DNA from: Thalassobacillus sp043497085 | GTDB taxonomy: Bacteria > Bacillota > Bacilli > Bacillales > Halobacillaceae | Assembly (NCBI GenBank): GCA_043497085.1 | Contig: JBIEKI010000012.1 | Length of the DNA: 64,000 nucleotides | Reading direction: 5' to 3' (one strand) | Shown here: one piece after another, positions 36,052-45,030 of the stretch | Numbering within the stretch: the first letter of the stretch is position 1 | Layout of the letters: each line of letters begins with the position of its first letter | Notes under the pieces: model-generated | What the model was told of the DNA's origin: nothing | Seen by the model: only the letters and a program-made list of their open reading frames with translations | The model's database searches: none | Translations under genes and position numbers: made by a program

Positions 36052-36648
36052 TCACACTAGTTCTTTCAGCCAATTCTCTACTTTTATAATTGCATCCTTG
36101 CGATGACTGATGGTGTTCTTTTCCTCTGGTTTAAGTTCGGCCATGGATCGGTCATACCCATCCGGAATAAAGATGGGGTCATATCCAAACCCGTTTTCGC
36201 CTTTCGGCTCCAAACCGATGCTTCCCTCGCATGTCCCTCTTTTTACAATAGATTCCTGACCAGGCTGGATAATAGCTATACTGCAAACAAACCGGGCGGT
36301 CCGGCTTTCTGGAGCTACCCCTTCTAATTCAGCTAAAACTTTCTCCAGGTTTTTTTGATCATTTTTTTCTTCACCGGCATATCGTGCAGAATATATCCCT
36401 GGTCTGCCATCAAGGGCATCTATTTCAAGACCTGAGTCATCCGCCAGCACGGGTGCTTTTAACTTTTTGGAAATCGTTTCTGCCTTTATTAGGGCATTCT
36501 CTTCAAAAGTCTCGCCTGTCTCTTCAATATCACCAACTGGTTTCTCTAAATCAAGAAGCGACCTGACTTGGATGCCATATTTATGGAATAATTCCTGAAA
36601 CTCTTTGACTTTACCTACATTTTTGGTAGCTATAATCAGTTCTTTCAT
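36052..36648 (-). CDS. rdgB: XTP/dITP pyrophosphatase (RdgB/HAM1 family)
   Basis: The enzyme removes dITP, XTP and related nucleotides. IATKNVGKVKEF at the N-terminus, ADDSGLEIDALDGRPGIYSARYAG near residues 69-90 and GFGYDPIFIP near 152-161 are diagnostic. At 198 residues it is full length. It overlaps rph by 4 nt. The B. subtilis counterpart is ysnA. Confidence 0.96.
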   Translation of the reverse strand: MKELIIATKNVGKVKEFQELFHKYGIQVRSLLDLEKPVGDIEETGETFEENALIKAETISKKLKAPVLADDSGLEIDALDGRPGIYSARYAGEEKNDQKNLEKVLAELEGVAPESRTARFVCSIAIIQPGQESIVKRGTCEGSIGLEPKGENGFGYDPIFIPDGYDRSMAELKPEEKNTISHRKDAIIKVENWLKELV

Positions 36649-37406
36649 TTTTTATCACTTGCTATCACTTTATCCACTTGGTCTGTATAAGAACCAATCG
36701 CTTCTTTTTGGATAGTAAAAATCTCTTCCATCCCTGTTTGTGCTAATTCAAGCATATTCTGCAATTGAGACATAGAAAAAGTCGCTTCTTCCCCAGTGCC
36801 TTGTAATTCTACAAACTCCCCGTTTCCTGTCATGATCACATTCATGTCAACATGTGCTTTACTATCTTCTTCATAACATAAATCAAGGATTTCTGAACCA
36901 TCAGGAAGCACCCCGACAGAAATAGCTGCTAAGTAATCTTTAATTGGCATTTCTTTCAATACCTTTTTATCGAGAAGCTTACCAAAAGCAAGTACTACCG
37001 CTACAAAAGCACCAGTAATGGAGGCTGTACGAGTCCCTCCATCCGCCTGAATCACATCACAATCTACCCAGACAGTTCGTTCACCAATTTTATCCAGATC
37101 AACCACAGCTCGTAATGCTCTTCCGATCAAGCGCTGTATTTCCATTGTTCTACCGGAAACCTTCCCTTTGGAAGATTCACGGATGTTCCTCTGATCCGTA
37201 GCACGAGGAAGCATTGCATATTCAGCGGTAATCCAACCTTTGCCTTGGCCGCGCATAAAAGGGGGAACGCGATCTTCGACACTGGCATTGCAAATAACCT
37301 TTGTGTTTCCGACCTTGATCAACACAGATCCTTCTGGATGCATTACATATTCTGTTTCTATTTCAATTGGTCTCAACTGATTTCTCTTTCGCTCGTCTGA
37401 TCTCAT
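36645..37406 (-). CDS. rph: ribonuclease PH
   Basis: RNase PH trims tRNA 3' ends phosphorolytically. RPIEIETEYVMHPEGSVLI at the N-terminus, GRTMEIQRLIGRALRA near 85-100 and CDVIQADGGTRTASITGA near 114-131 are typical. At 253 residues (ATG at 37406 behind GGAGGACGTTATC) it has the usual length. It is coupled to rdgB. Confidence 0.96.
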   Translation of the reverse strand: MRSDERKRNQLRPIEIETEYVMHPEGSVLIKVGNTKVICNASVEDRVPPFMRGQGKGWITAEYAMLPRATDQRNIRESSKGKVSGRTMEIQRLIGRALRAVVDLDKIGERTVWVDCDVIQADGGTRTASITGAFVAVVLAFGKLLDKKVLKEMPIKDYLAAISVGVLPDGSEILDLCYEEDSKAHVDMNVIMTGNGEFVELQGTGEEATFSMSQLQNMLELAQTGMEEIFTIQKEAIGSYTDQVDKVIASDKK

Positions 37407-37492
37407 GATAACGTCCTCCTTTTTCCATATCCTTGCCCATCTTAACATAATTAATCAGAAATGCGTAGCATCAGCATGATTCATCGCACGTC

Positions 37493-37519
37493 AAAAAGCC
37501 CCCTGTTCCGGGGGCTTTT
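37493..37519 (-). terminator. terminator after gerM
   Basis: AAAAGCCCCC / GGGGGCTTTT with a 6-nt loop, running into TTTTTG on the minus strand. Confidence 0.85.
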
Positions 37520-37529
37520 AAAAACTTAA

Positions 37530-38615
37530 TTATAAACTATCTGCTCCAATGATATCATTTCTTGTAACAGGTTCAGCGTACGGAGAACCTTCTTCACTGT
37601 AAACTTGATCCATTCCATCCACCTGTACTTCCACGGCTTCTACATCAGCTTGTTCAGTCATTGTCATAACTAAACTCTTCATAACATGTTTGGAAACAGA
37701 TTGCTTTTCTTGATTGGAGAGTAGGGCTTCATTAAATGATAAGGTTAAAACCCCCTCCTCCAAGCTTGTCCCTTTCAGTTCAGCTTCATCGTTGAAAGCT
37801 GATAACAGAGGAAGATCGAATGCAGGTCCTTCCACTAATGCCTGGACGATTGACTCATAGGATTGATCATTCGATGTATTGAGATGAGTGGTTACAGGTA
37901 CATAATAGAATTCTTGATTGTCGTTTTGTGCAGGATAGTAAAGCGTAACTGCTTTACTATCCACCGGGTCAGCATCGTCACTCGCATATACATTAATCCC
38001 ATCCGCTCTGGAAACTCCACTGGAAATCGGGGTGCCATTAACCGGCATAACCTCTTGCTCATGGCCATTGATCCACAATTTAATGCGATCGACACTATCA
38101 AATTGGGTAAGCGTATAGGTCATCGCCTGTAAAATCTTTTGTTCATCCTCTGGTGCATAATCTGCAAATTCTTTTGAGACATCAACAATCATTGTCCCAT
38201 CCTTAAGATTCAATCCCAGAATTTCTGTACCTGCTGGCAGCACTGCTTCGAACCCATTAGGAAGCAGCTCTGTTACTGGACCACCCTTCACCAGATACTG
38301 CAGCGATTGGGTAGCTACCTCTTTACTGGAAATGTTAGGAAGATCCAAAGTTTGAGGTACTACCATTCCATTGGCATCTAATAAATAGAGTTCACGGCTG
38401 GTAGTTCCTGTCGCTTCCTCACTTGCTTCTTCGCTTGTATCCTCAGCCGTTTCACCGGCGTTCATCTCTGCTTCCTCACCATTTTTATCTATATAGTCTA
38501 CGTCCTGAGGTGCGTCCATCTTTTCTATGGACTGCTCGCCTTCAAAAAAACATCCTGTTAATAACAAAGTGCTCGACAGGCCGATCACCAGTGTGCCAAT
38601 AACACGCATTTTCAT
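37530..38615 (-). CDS. gerM: spore germination/sporulation lipoprotein GerM
   Basis: GerM is a surface lipoprotein needed for normal sporulation and germination. The signal peptide ends in the lipobox LTGC (cysteine about 22). An acidic serine/threonine-rich linker (about 45-80) precedes two GerMN repeats (about 105-205 and 240-340), shown by the paired motifs EVATQSLQYLVKGGPVTELLP and ESIVQALVEGP. The ATG at 38615 follows GGAGGGGAAAGC and gives 361 residues. Terminators lie on both sides. Confidence 0.93.
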   Translation of the reverse strand: MKMRVIGTLVIGLSSTLLLTGCFFEGEQSIEKMDAPQDVDYIDKNGEEAEMNAGETAEDTSEEASEEATGTTSRELYLLDANGMVVPQTLDLPNISSKEVATQSLQYLVKGGPVTELLPNGFEAVLPAGTEILGLNLKDGTMIVDVSKEFADYAPEDEQKILQAMTYTLTQFDSVDRIKLWINGHEQEVMPVNGTPISSGVSRADGINVYASDDADPVDSKAVTLYYPAQNDNQEFYYVPVTTHLNTSNDQSYESIVQALVEGPAFDLPLLSAFNDEAELKGTSLEEGVLTLSFNEALLSNQEKQSVSKHVMKSLVMTMTEQADVEAVEVQVDGMDQVYSEEGSPYAEPVTRNDIIGADSL

Positions 38616-38697
38616 GCTTTCCCCTCCTATGATGGTTTGTACTATTATATATACGAGCACGTGGGGAATTTAGACCAAAGACCTGATTATTAAAAAT

Positions 38698-38732
38698 CAA
38701 AAAAAGCCGACTGGAGGATTTCCAGACGGCTT
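38698..38732 (-). terminator. terminator after racE
   Basis: AAGCCG-T-CTGG / CCAG-T-CGGCTT followed by T7 on the minus strand. Confidence 0.85.
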
Positions 38733-38745
38733 AAAAAGGTAAGTA

Positions 38746-39546
38746 TCAGTCTATAATAGCTGGTTTCAAATATTGTATCGGTTCTTCAAACCAAACGTTG
38801 GCTACTTTTTCAAATTTATCCAAATCACCCGTGGAGTAAAATTCATGATTCGGTTTCTCTTCTCCCTGATAATTTAAATCCTGATAGGCTAAAATCAAAC
38901 TTACTTCACGGGCAGTTTCTTCCCCGGAACAGATGACTTGTATATTTAATCCCATTTCTTTCTGAATCAGATGCCTTATTAATGGGTAATGGGTACATCC
39001 TAGAATCATCGTGTCGATGCCATTATTCACCTTAAGTGGGTGAAGCGAATTTTTAACAGTTTCCTCAGCTACTTCACCTTCTAATATCCCGTCTTCTACC
39101 ATCGGCACGAATGCCGGACAGGCAAGACCTTTTACGACAATGCTTTTATCGATACCGTGTAATGCTTTTGTATAGGCTTCACTGCTGATTGTTCCTTCCG
39201 TTCCTATTACACCTACCCGTTTATTCTTACTTACCTTAATAGCAGCTCTCGCTCCGGGTTGAATGACTCCGATAACCGGAATATCCAATTTTTGTTGTAA
39301 TTGATCCAAGGTGAACGCGGTTGCTGTGTTACAGGCAACTACTAATAATTTAATATTTTTTTCAAGCAAGTGATTAACCATTTGCCACGTAAATTCAATC
39401 ACTTCTTCTTTTGACCTGGGGCCGTACGGGCAGCGCTTTGTATCCCCCAGATAAATCAGTTGCTCATTAGGCAGCTGTCTCATCAACTCTCTCGCCACCG
39501 TTAACCCGCCTACTCCAGAATCGATAACACCAATTGCTTGTCGCAC
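38746..39546 (-). CDS. racE: glutamate racemase
   Basis: The enzyme supplies D-glutamate for peptidoglycan. Catalytic cysteines lie in VVACNTATA near residue 73 and LGCTHYPLI near 184; GVIDSGVGGLTVARE and GDTKRCPYGPRS mark the substrate-binding N-terminal part. At 266 residues it is full length. Its place between ysmB and gerM matches B. subtilis racE; murI is the general name. Confidence 0.96.
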   Translation of the reverse strand: MRQAIGVIDSGVGGLTVARELMRQLPNEQLIYLGDTKRCPYGPRSKEEVIEFTWQMVNHLLEKNIKLLVVACNTATAFTLDQLQQKLDIPVIGVIQPGARAAIKVSKNKRVGVIGTEGTISSEAYTKALHGIDKSIVVKGLACPAFVPMVEDGILEGEVAEETVKNSLHPLKVNNGIDTMILGCTHYPLIRHLIQKEMGLNIQVICSGEETAREVSLILAYQDLNYQGEEKPNHEFYSTGDLDKFEKVANVWFEEPIQYLKPAIID

Positions 39547-39576
39547 AAACCTTCCTCCTCTTTCTTAGTTGACTGA

Positions 39577-40044
39577 TCATTCTGTTGCTTGTTGATCGGA
39601 TTCCAGCATTTGATCATGAAGCATATGCAATAGCTGGTTTAAGGTTTCGACCTGTTCAGCAGGCACATTTTTCAATACACCTTCTAAATAAGCCTGTCGT
39701 TTTTCAATAACTTCATGAATGATTGCCGTCCCCTTCGCTAAAACATGTATGCGCACTACACGACGATCCTTAGGGTCTCTTATCCGCTCTACCAGTTCGT
39801 TTTTCTCCATTCGATCCATAAGGTCCGTGGTAGTGCTGCAGGCAAGATTCAGATGATTAGAAAGTTCACCGATCGTCATGTCCCCTTTCTCTAACAACCA
39901 TTGCAATGCTAGGAATTGCGGGGCTGTAATCGGATAATGGTTTAATATTTCCCGGCCTTTTTGTTTTATAATACCGGATATGTATCTCATTTCTTTCTCG
40001 ATTTCAGAAATTACGGTTGTTGATTGGGTCTTTGCCAAATCCAC
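39577..40044 (-). CDS. ysmB: MarR-family transcriptional regulator YsmB
   Basis: The protein has 155 residues with a winged helix: recognition helix region GELSNHLNLACSTTTDLMDRMEKNELVERIRDP-like around residues 58-92 followed by the wing DRRVVRIHV. Flanking helices form the dimer interface. The target and ligand are unknown. It lies 31 nt upstream of racE and probably shares its transcript. Confidence 0.9.
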   Translation of the reverse strand: MDLAKTQSTTVISEIEKEMRYISGIIKQKGREILNHYPITAPQFLALQWLLEKGDMTIGELSNHLNLACSTTTDLMDRMEKNELVERIRDPKDRRVVRIHVLAKGTAIIHEVIEKRQAYLEGVLKNVPAEQVETLNQLLHMLHDQMLESDQQATE

Positions 40045-40154
40045 GCACTCCTCAATGAATAAGCTTTTCCTACATTCTCATCGTTTCCGTATAAAATTTC
40101 AAGAAAGAAGTTTATATATTTCTTCTTCATTTAAAAATATGCAAAGCAAATATT

Positions 40155-40252
40155 AGAATAACCTGGCTCGACGCCAGGTTATTCTGGCTAAGCCTTTTTA
40201 TTTTCTTATATTCTAATCCTTTAGAAAAGGTGAATTTTCTTTAAGTATAAAA
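40155..40252. repeat. 95-bp intergenic repeat, diverged copy E3
   Basis: AACCTGGCTCGACGCCAGGTT, CTGGCTAAGCC, TTTTATTTTCTTATATT and a distal AAGTATAAAAA follow the same order as in E1 and E2, but identity is lower. It fills the ysmB-gerE gap next to the gerE terminator. Confidence 0.45.
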
Positions 40253-40280
40253 AAAGAATCACAAAAAACTTGTGATTCTT
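40249..40280 (-). terminator. terminator after gerE
   Basis: AAGAATCACAA / TTGTGATTCTT with a 5-nt loop followed by T7 on the minus strand. Confidence 0.85.
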
Positions 40281-40319
40281 GAAGGAACGGTAGTTCATTA
40301 ACCGTCAATAAAAAGTGAA

Positions 40320-40544
40320 CTAAAGCTTTAATTCCCCCATCCTTAACAGCTCAATGACCGCTTGGGATCGCCCCTTGACACCCAGTTTTTGCATGGCATT
40401 TGAAATATGGTTGCGGACAGTCTTTTCAGAGATAAAAAGTTCGTTTGCTATTTCTTTTGTGGTCTTATCTTGGACAAGGAGCTCAAAAACTTCTTTTTCG
40501 CGTTTCGTCAGGATTTGTTTTGGCCTGTAGTCGTTCTCCTTCAA
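40320..40544 (-). CDS. gerE: late mother-cell transcription factor GerE
   Basis: GerE is a LuxR/FixJ-type helix-turn-helix protein that modulates late sigma-K genes, including coat genes. All 74 residues form one HTH domain: LTKREKEVFELLVQDKTTKE then IANELFISEKTVRNHISNAM. The start is TTG at 40544 behind GGAGGGGTACACAT. A good sigma-K promoter lies about 50 nt upstream. The order ysmB-gerE agrees with B. subtilis. Confidence 0.96.
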   Translation of the reverse strand: MKENDYRPKQILTKREKEVFELLVQDKTTKEIANELFISEKTVRNHISNAMQKLGVKGRSQAVIELLRMGELKL

Positions 40545-40600
40545 ATGTGTACCCCTCCTTGCTCTCTGAGCTGCCCTGAGAGGGAATTATTTAGTCATGA

Positions 40601-40629
40601 TATCGTATGAAGGGAGATTGACTGCTGTT
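40601..40629 (-). promoter_or_regulatory. sigma-K promoter of gerE
   Basis: On the minus strand AACA (40626-40629), 16 nt, then CATACGATA (40601-40609), matching the sigma-K pattern AC-16-CATAnnnTA. Expected start point near 40594. Confidence 0.75.
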
Positions 40630-40635
40630 CCGCTT

Positions 40636-41289
40636 CTATGAAGATTTGGAGATTAATCCTAATTCTTGGGCTTGTAATAGTGCTTCCGTGCGTGATCTGA
40701 CATTCAATTTATTAAATATTCCAGTCAACGTATATTCTACACTACGCTGGGACATATGAAGCTTTTGGGCGATTTCCCTGTTCGTCAGACCAGCAGCGAT
40801 TTCTTGCAGAATCGATTGTTCTTTTTCATTCAAGGAGATAGCAGCCCCTTCGGGTGAATCAGCCTGATTACTCGGACACGCTTCAGTCCTGCGTAATTGC
40901 TTGAATAAATGGAGCGGAATAACTACTTCATCCCGCAACGCACACCGAATAACTGTCACTAATTCTTCCTTACTTGCGGTTTTACTTACAAATCCAGAAA
41001 TATCAGCTTCAACAAGCATATTGAAGTGAGTGCTCAAATCAAATCCTGTATAAATCAATATGATGATATCGGGGAAGCGGCGCCTCACCTTCTTTGCTAA
41101 TTCGACTCCATTTAAACCTGGCATGTAAAGATCAAGCAAGAGGACATTGTATTTGTTTTCTGCCAAGTAGGTGTCTGTCTCTTCACTGTTAGCAATTACA
41201 TCTACTTGAATATCCTCTTCTTGTTCCAACATCGCTTTTGTACCTTCGCCGACAGCTGGATGATCGTCAACTATTAATATATTATTCAT
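40636..41289 (-). CDS. ComA-like response regulator (NarL family)
   Basis: The receiver domain (about 1-120) has acidic DDHPAVGEG near residue 8, phosphoacceptor aspartate in LLLDLYMPGLNG near 53 and lysine in SKTASKEE near 105. The C-terminal LuxR-type HTH (about 150-212) reads LTNREIAQKLHMSQRSVEYT then LTGIFNKLNVRSRTEALL, strikingly like the ComA DNA-binding helix. The 217-residue protein overlaps the kinase gene by 4 nt. The name comA is not assigned because pheromone genes are missing and the target site is unknown. Confidence 0.88.
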   Translation of the reverse strand: MNNILIVDDHPAVGEGTKAMLEQEEDIQVDVIANSEETDTYLAENKYNVLLLDLYMPGLNGVELAKKVRRRFPDIIILIYTGFDLSTHFNMLVEADISGFVSKTASKEELVTVIRCALRDEVVIPLHLFKQLRRTEACPSNQADSPEGAAISLNEKEQSILQEIAAGLTNREIAQKLHMSQRSVEYTLTGIFNKLNVRSRTEALLQAQELGLISKSS

Positions 41290-43610
41290 GCCAATACCCC
41301 CTTGTTAACCGTAAGAGGAATGGAAACTTGCATCTGAAAACCTTTCCCAGGTGCTGTTTCTACATTCATTTCTCCAAAAAATCCGTTAATCCTTTGCTCA
41401 ATTCCTGATAGACCGAAATGAGAGAAAAGATCCTTTTGCACGGAATAATCCATCCCTATCCCGTTATCAGCATACTGTAAATAAATGTTGTTATCGTCAC
41501 TATATAAATGCAACTTTACAATTTTTGCATCCGAGTGTTTCATGGCGTTCGAAAGCAATTCCTGTACAATTCTATAAATTGCCAGGATTCTTTCCTGATC
41601 TAATTCCGCCTCAAACCAGCGATCATCAAAATAAACAGTAAAATTTGAACGCAATTGGTATTGCTGAATCAAGTTACGGAGTGATTGAACCAACCCTAAT
41701 TCCTCAATGAAAGCAGGGCGTAATTCATTACAAGTTTCTCTAATTAAATGAATACTGTCTAGTAATGACTCCCTGAACATGTTCAACTCCGTTTTCAAAC
41801 TTTCAGATAATGTGGGACGATTTTGTAATAAATCATCCACTTTTCTATATAGATACAATTGCTCCTGAAGTACCGTATCATGAAGGTCGATGGATAATTG
41901 CTTTCTTTGATTTTCTGCTATCGTAAAGAGCAGACGTGACAACCAAGTCGGGTATTGCTGAGTTTGGTCATTTTTCAATGCTTTGAGTTCTTTCACCAGG
42001 TCTTCTATCAACGATAAGTTCTCAAGCGCAATATTTGTATTGTGAGCGATAGTTTGAAGGTACGTCTTTTCATCACGATTCAACGTTGTGTAATCTTTCT
42101 TTCCTGTACACCACAGCAAAGTCATTTTATTCAATGAATGACCGACCACAATCCCAAACCCTTCATCGGTCTCAATCAATTCACCAATTTCAGCAGGCGA
42201 ATCTTTCAGATAACTCTCGACATAACCAAATACCCCTTCTGGTACATTTTTGTAAACACAATAAAATTGGTTTTTCAAATTTTTCGAGAAGACATGGACT
42301 TCTCTTACATTCAATACATTTTTTATTTCATAACGTAAACGTTTCAGTAATTCCACTACATTTGTTTCCTTTTTCATATCCTGGGATAACCGGTGCATAC
42401 TATCCTGGTAGCTATATTTAGCTGCAATCAGCCTACGCTGCAATCGAAAGTCGAGACTTTCTTTCAAAGATAAAAAAATGATGAAGACGACATGGATAAA
42501 TAAATATAACTGCACAAGTGTAATAGCAGGTAATAAAGGGTCTACTAACATAGATCCAACCACTAAGATAATAATACTGGGTAAAAAGCTGATGATTGTA
42601 TAATATCGGACCCTTCCCATGACAAAGGTAATATCCATCAATCGTTGTCGTGTAACCAAATACACGAACGTAACCGGTAATGCAAAAGCAAAAATAGCTG
42701 CAACATCCAATGGAATAATATGCTCACTAATAAGCAAACCTGGAATAAGATAAAATAAAATATAAGGCAAAAAAGCGATACCCATTCCAAGGTTTATATA
42801 TTTGAACATAGGACCGTAACGGGTTGTCCTGTATTTAAAATATCCGGAAAGGATCAATCCAAGTGAAAATAGAATCAGAAAAAATAGAACGATAGCTGGC
42901 AATCTGTCCATAAATGACGGATAATAAAGCGTCATCAAAAAGTACGCTTCCGCGGAAGATATCGCACCTACAATAATATACAACAATTGATAGATATAGC
43001 GGGAAAACCATTTAACATCAAATTCATTAAAATATTCATATAAGAAATGCAACAGTATTACTGGCGCAAAAAGAAACATTGCTACATTGAGAAAAGAGGC
43101 ATATAAATCATTGCGAATTGCTCCGCTATTCGTCATATACCCAAGAGCAATAGTCAAAAAAAACAATATCAACAAATGAGAAGAATGCCGCGGGCGTCCT
43201 TGTCCATATAAAACATAGGCAATACCTGATATCACTAAAAAAAACAATACAGGCAGAATGATGTAGAGCAGCCAATGTTGCAGACTCACTCCATCAATAT
43301 TTTCATATAGCACACGTTGTCCCTCGTGTTCGACCGTAAACGTGTGTACCTTTTCAATTTCTCCATTCAAAGGTACCGAGAAGTGTTCAATCGGAGGCTT
43401 ACCGTCAATTGAAATGACACTACTACCAATGGGGACATTATTGTTAATCGCCCACCCTTGCTTTTCTAATTTTACAATTGTCACTTTTCCAGCCCGCTCC
43501 TCTACTTCAATTCCTATGTAGGGGTAAGCCAATGATACGTATAACAAATAACAAGCTGACAGAACAAAGAATAAACTTATGATTAAACTTTTCTTGCTGA
43601 AGATCCCCAC
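41286..43610 (-). CDS. ComP-like membrane sensor histidine kinase
   Basis: The 774-residue protein has TM1 at about 9-28, an extracytoplasmic PDZ-like segment (VPIGSSVISIDGKPP near 60-75), then about nine more TM helices to about 400. A GAF-like region follows, then the HisKA_3 phosphoacceptor histidine in QLSIDLHDTVLQEQ near 570. The HATPase domain is at about 660-770 with QELLSNAMKHSDAK and YADNGIG. Length and layout match ComP. The start is GTG at 43610 behind AAGGAGGGGAGCACC. No comQ or comX lies next to it. Confidence 0.88.
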   Translation of the reverse strand: MGIFSKKSLIISLFFVLSACYLLYVSLAYPYIGIEVEERAGKVTIVKLEKQGWAINNNVPIGSSVISIDGKPPIEHFSVPLNGEIEKVHTFTVEHEGQRVLYENIDGVSLQHWLLYIILPVLFFLVISGIAYVLYGQGRPRHSSHLLILFFLTIALGYMTNSGAIRNDLYASFLNVAMFLFAPVILLHFLYEYFNEFDVKWFSRYIYQLLYIIVGAISSAEAYFLMTLYYPSFMDRLPAIVLFFLILFSLGLILSGYFKYRTTRYGPMFKYINLGMGIAFLPYILFYLIPGLLISEHIIPLDVAAIFAFALPVTFVYLVTRQRLMDITFVMGRVRYYTIISFLPSIIILVVGSMLVDPLLPAITLVQLYLFIHVVFIIFLSLKESLDFRLQRRLIAAKYSYQDSMHRLSQDMKKETNVVELLKRLRYEIKNVLNVREVHVFSKNLKNQFYCVYKNVPEGVFGYVESYLKDSPAEIGELIETDEGFGIVVGHSLNKMTLLWCTGKKDYTTLNRDEKTYLQTIAHNTNIALENLSLIEDLVKELKALKNDQTQQYPTWLSRLLFTIAENQRKQLSIDLHDTVLQEQLYLYRKVDDLLQNRPTLSESLKTELNMFRESLLDSIHLIRETCNELRPAFIEELGLVQSLRNLIQQYQLRSNFTVYFDDRWFEAELDQERILAIYRIVQELLSNAMKHSDAKIVKLHLYSDDNNIYLQYADNGIGMDYSVQKDLFSHFGLSGIEQRINGFFGEMNVETAPGKGFQMQVSIPLTVNKGVLA

Positions 43611-43644
43611 GGTGCTCCCCTCCTTTATGAAAACATTACATTAT

Positions 43645-43676
43645 AAAAAGAAGTCAGCAGTCAACCGCTGACCTCT
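43645..43676 (-). terminator. terminator between ysmA and the ComP-like gene
   Basis: AGAGGTCAGC / GCTGACTTCT with an 8-nt loop, then TTTTTA on the minus strand. It separates sdhCAB-ysmA from the two-component genes. Confidence 0.75.
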
Positions 43677-43709
43677 CTATTATACAAAATCTTAAAAGAA
43701 TTTTCGCTG

Positions 43710-44171
43710 TCAAATACAAGCAGTCGATTGTTCTGCCAGTTTCTCTTTGAATGCTTCATCAAGAGGGACAGATTTCCCTGTCACTGAGTCGACCTGCACG
43801 AGTCTCCCCCGTCCGGTTAAAGCTATGTCACCATCCTGATTGACTGCAAGATAATGAAGGTCAAAGGAAGTATTTCCAATATGATCGGCTTTCACGTAAA
43901 TATCCAGTGTATCATCGAAATATAACTGTCTATGAAAATCACATTGAAGGTCTGCGACTACCGGCACTACTTTCTGTTCTTTATTCTTGTGCAGAAAAAA
44001 ACCTAAGTGCTTCATAAATTCAATACGCGCTTCTTCAAAATACACAAAAGGAACTGTATTGTTCATGTGTCCGAATTGATCGGTTTCGGAAAAGCGGATA
44101 CGAACTTGAGTATTAAAGTGAAAACCAGCTCTCCACTTCTCCAGGTCATTGATATATGCTGCCTTTTTCAT
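43710..44171 (-). CDS. ysmA: YsmA, hotdog-fold acyl-CoA thioesterase
   Basis: This 4HBT-type thioesterase has the active-site region FSETDQFGHMNNTVPFVYFEEAR around residues 25-47, where the aspartate in ETDQFGHMNN is catalytic in the family. The natural acyl-CoA is unknown. The ATG at 44171 behind GGAGGAAGTTCCG gives 153 residues. It follows sdhB after a terminator, matching the B. subtilis sdhB-ysmA order. Confidence 0.88.
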   Translation of the reverse strand: MKKAAYINDLEKWRAGFHFNTQVRIRFSETDQFGHMNNTVPFVYFEEARIEFMKHLGFFLHKNKEQKVVPVVADLQCDFHRQLYFDDTLDIYVKADHIGNTSFDLHYLAVNQDGDIALTGRGRLVQVDSVTGKSVPLDEAFKEKLAEQSTACI

Positions 44172-44207
44172 CGGAACTTCCTCCATTCAGGTAATATTAC
44201 TATGTAA

Positions 44208-44242
44208 TAAAAGAGCCCCTCCGTGATAGGCGAGGCTCTTTT
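44208..44242 (-). terminator. terminator after sdhB
   Basis: AAAAGAGCCTCGCC / GGAGGGGCTCTTTT pairs with one mismatch and ends in a T run on the minus strand. Confidence 0.8.
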
Positions 44243-44260
44243 AAATGGATAAGCGTATGA

Positions 44261-45028
44261 TTACAGCTTGTTGTCGCTACCGAAAAAGCTTTTGAAAGAT
44301 TCAATAGCAGTATCACGATAGATTGCTGCAAGAGATGTGGTCAATGGAATCCCTTTCGGGCATGATTGCACACAGTTCTGTGCATTTCCACAACCCATGA
44401 TTCCTCCGTCTCCCATGACTGATTGCAGACGTTCACTCTTATTCATTTCCCCTGTTGGATGGGAGTTGAATAAACGCACTTGAGAAATAGCAGCAGGTCC
44501 AATGAAATCTGACTTACTGTTAACATTCGGACATGCTTCCAAGCAGACACCACAAGTCATACACTTGGATAATTCATACGCCCATTGCCGCTTGCTTTCT
44601 GCCATACGAGGACCAGGTCCTAAGTCATACGTTCCATCAATCGGTACCCATGCTTTTACTCGCTTCAATGAGTCGAACATACGGCTTCTATCTACTGCCA
44701 AATCACGTGTGACCGGGAATGTACTCATCGGAGCCAAACGGATTGGCTGTTCTAACTGATCGACTAATGCCGTACAAGACTGACGTGCCTTTCCATTGAT
44801 GATCATGGAGCAGGCGCCGCAAACTTCTTCCAAACAGTTCATATCCCAAAATACAGGCGTTGTTGCTTCCCCTTTTGCATTTACAGGATTACGACGAACC
44901 TCCATTAAAGCGGAAATGACATTCATATTTTCACGATAAGGGACCTCGAAAGTTTCTTCATATGGGGCAGAATCAGGACTATCTTGTCGTTCGATGATGA
45001 GTGTGATCATTTTTTTCTCTTCACTCAT
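44261..45028 (-). CDS. sdhB: succinate dehydrogenase iron-sulfur subunit
   Basis: SdhB passes electrons from SdhA to the membrane quinone site. The 2Fe-2S ligands are in CLEEVCGACS near residue 65 and RQSC near 84; the 4Fe-4S and 3Fe-4S ligands are CMTCGVCLEACP near 156 and CGNAQNCVQSCPKG near 210. The ATG at 45028 gives 255 residues. It follows sdhA immediately. Confidence 0.96.
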   Translation of the reverse strand: MSEEKKMITLIIERQDSPDSAPYEETFEVPYRENMNVISALMEVRRNPVNAKGEATTPVFWDMNCLEEVCGACSMIINGKARQSCTALVDQLEQPIRLAPMSTFPVTRDLAVDRSRMFDSLKRVKAWVPIDGTYDLGPGPRMAESKRQWAYELSKCMTCGVCLEACPNVNSKSDFIGPAAISQVRLFNSHPTGEMNKSERLQSVMGDGGIMGCGNAQNCVQSCPKGIPLTTSLAAIYRDTAIESFKSFFGSDNKL

Positions 45029-45030
45029 GA

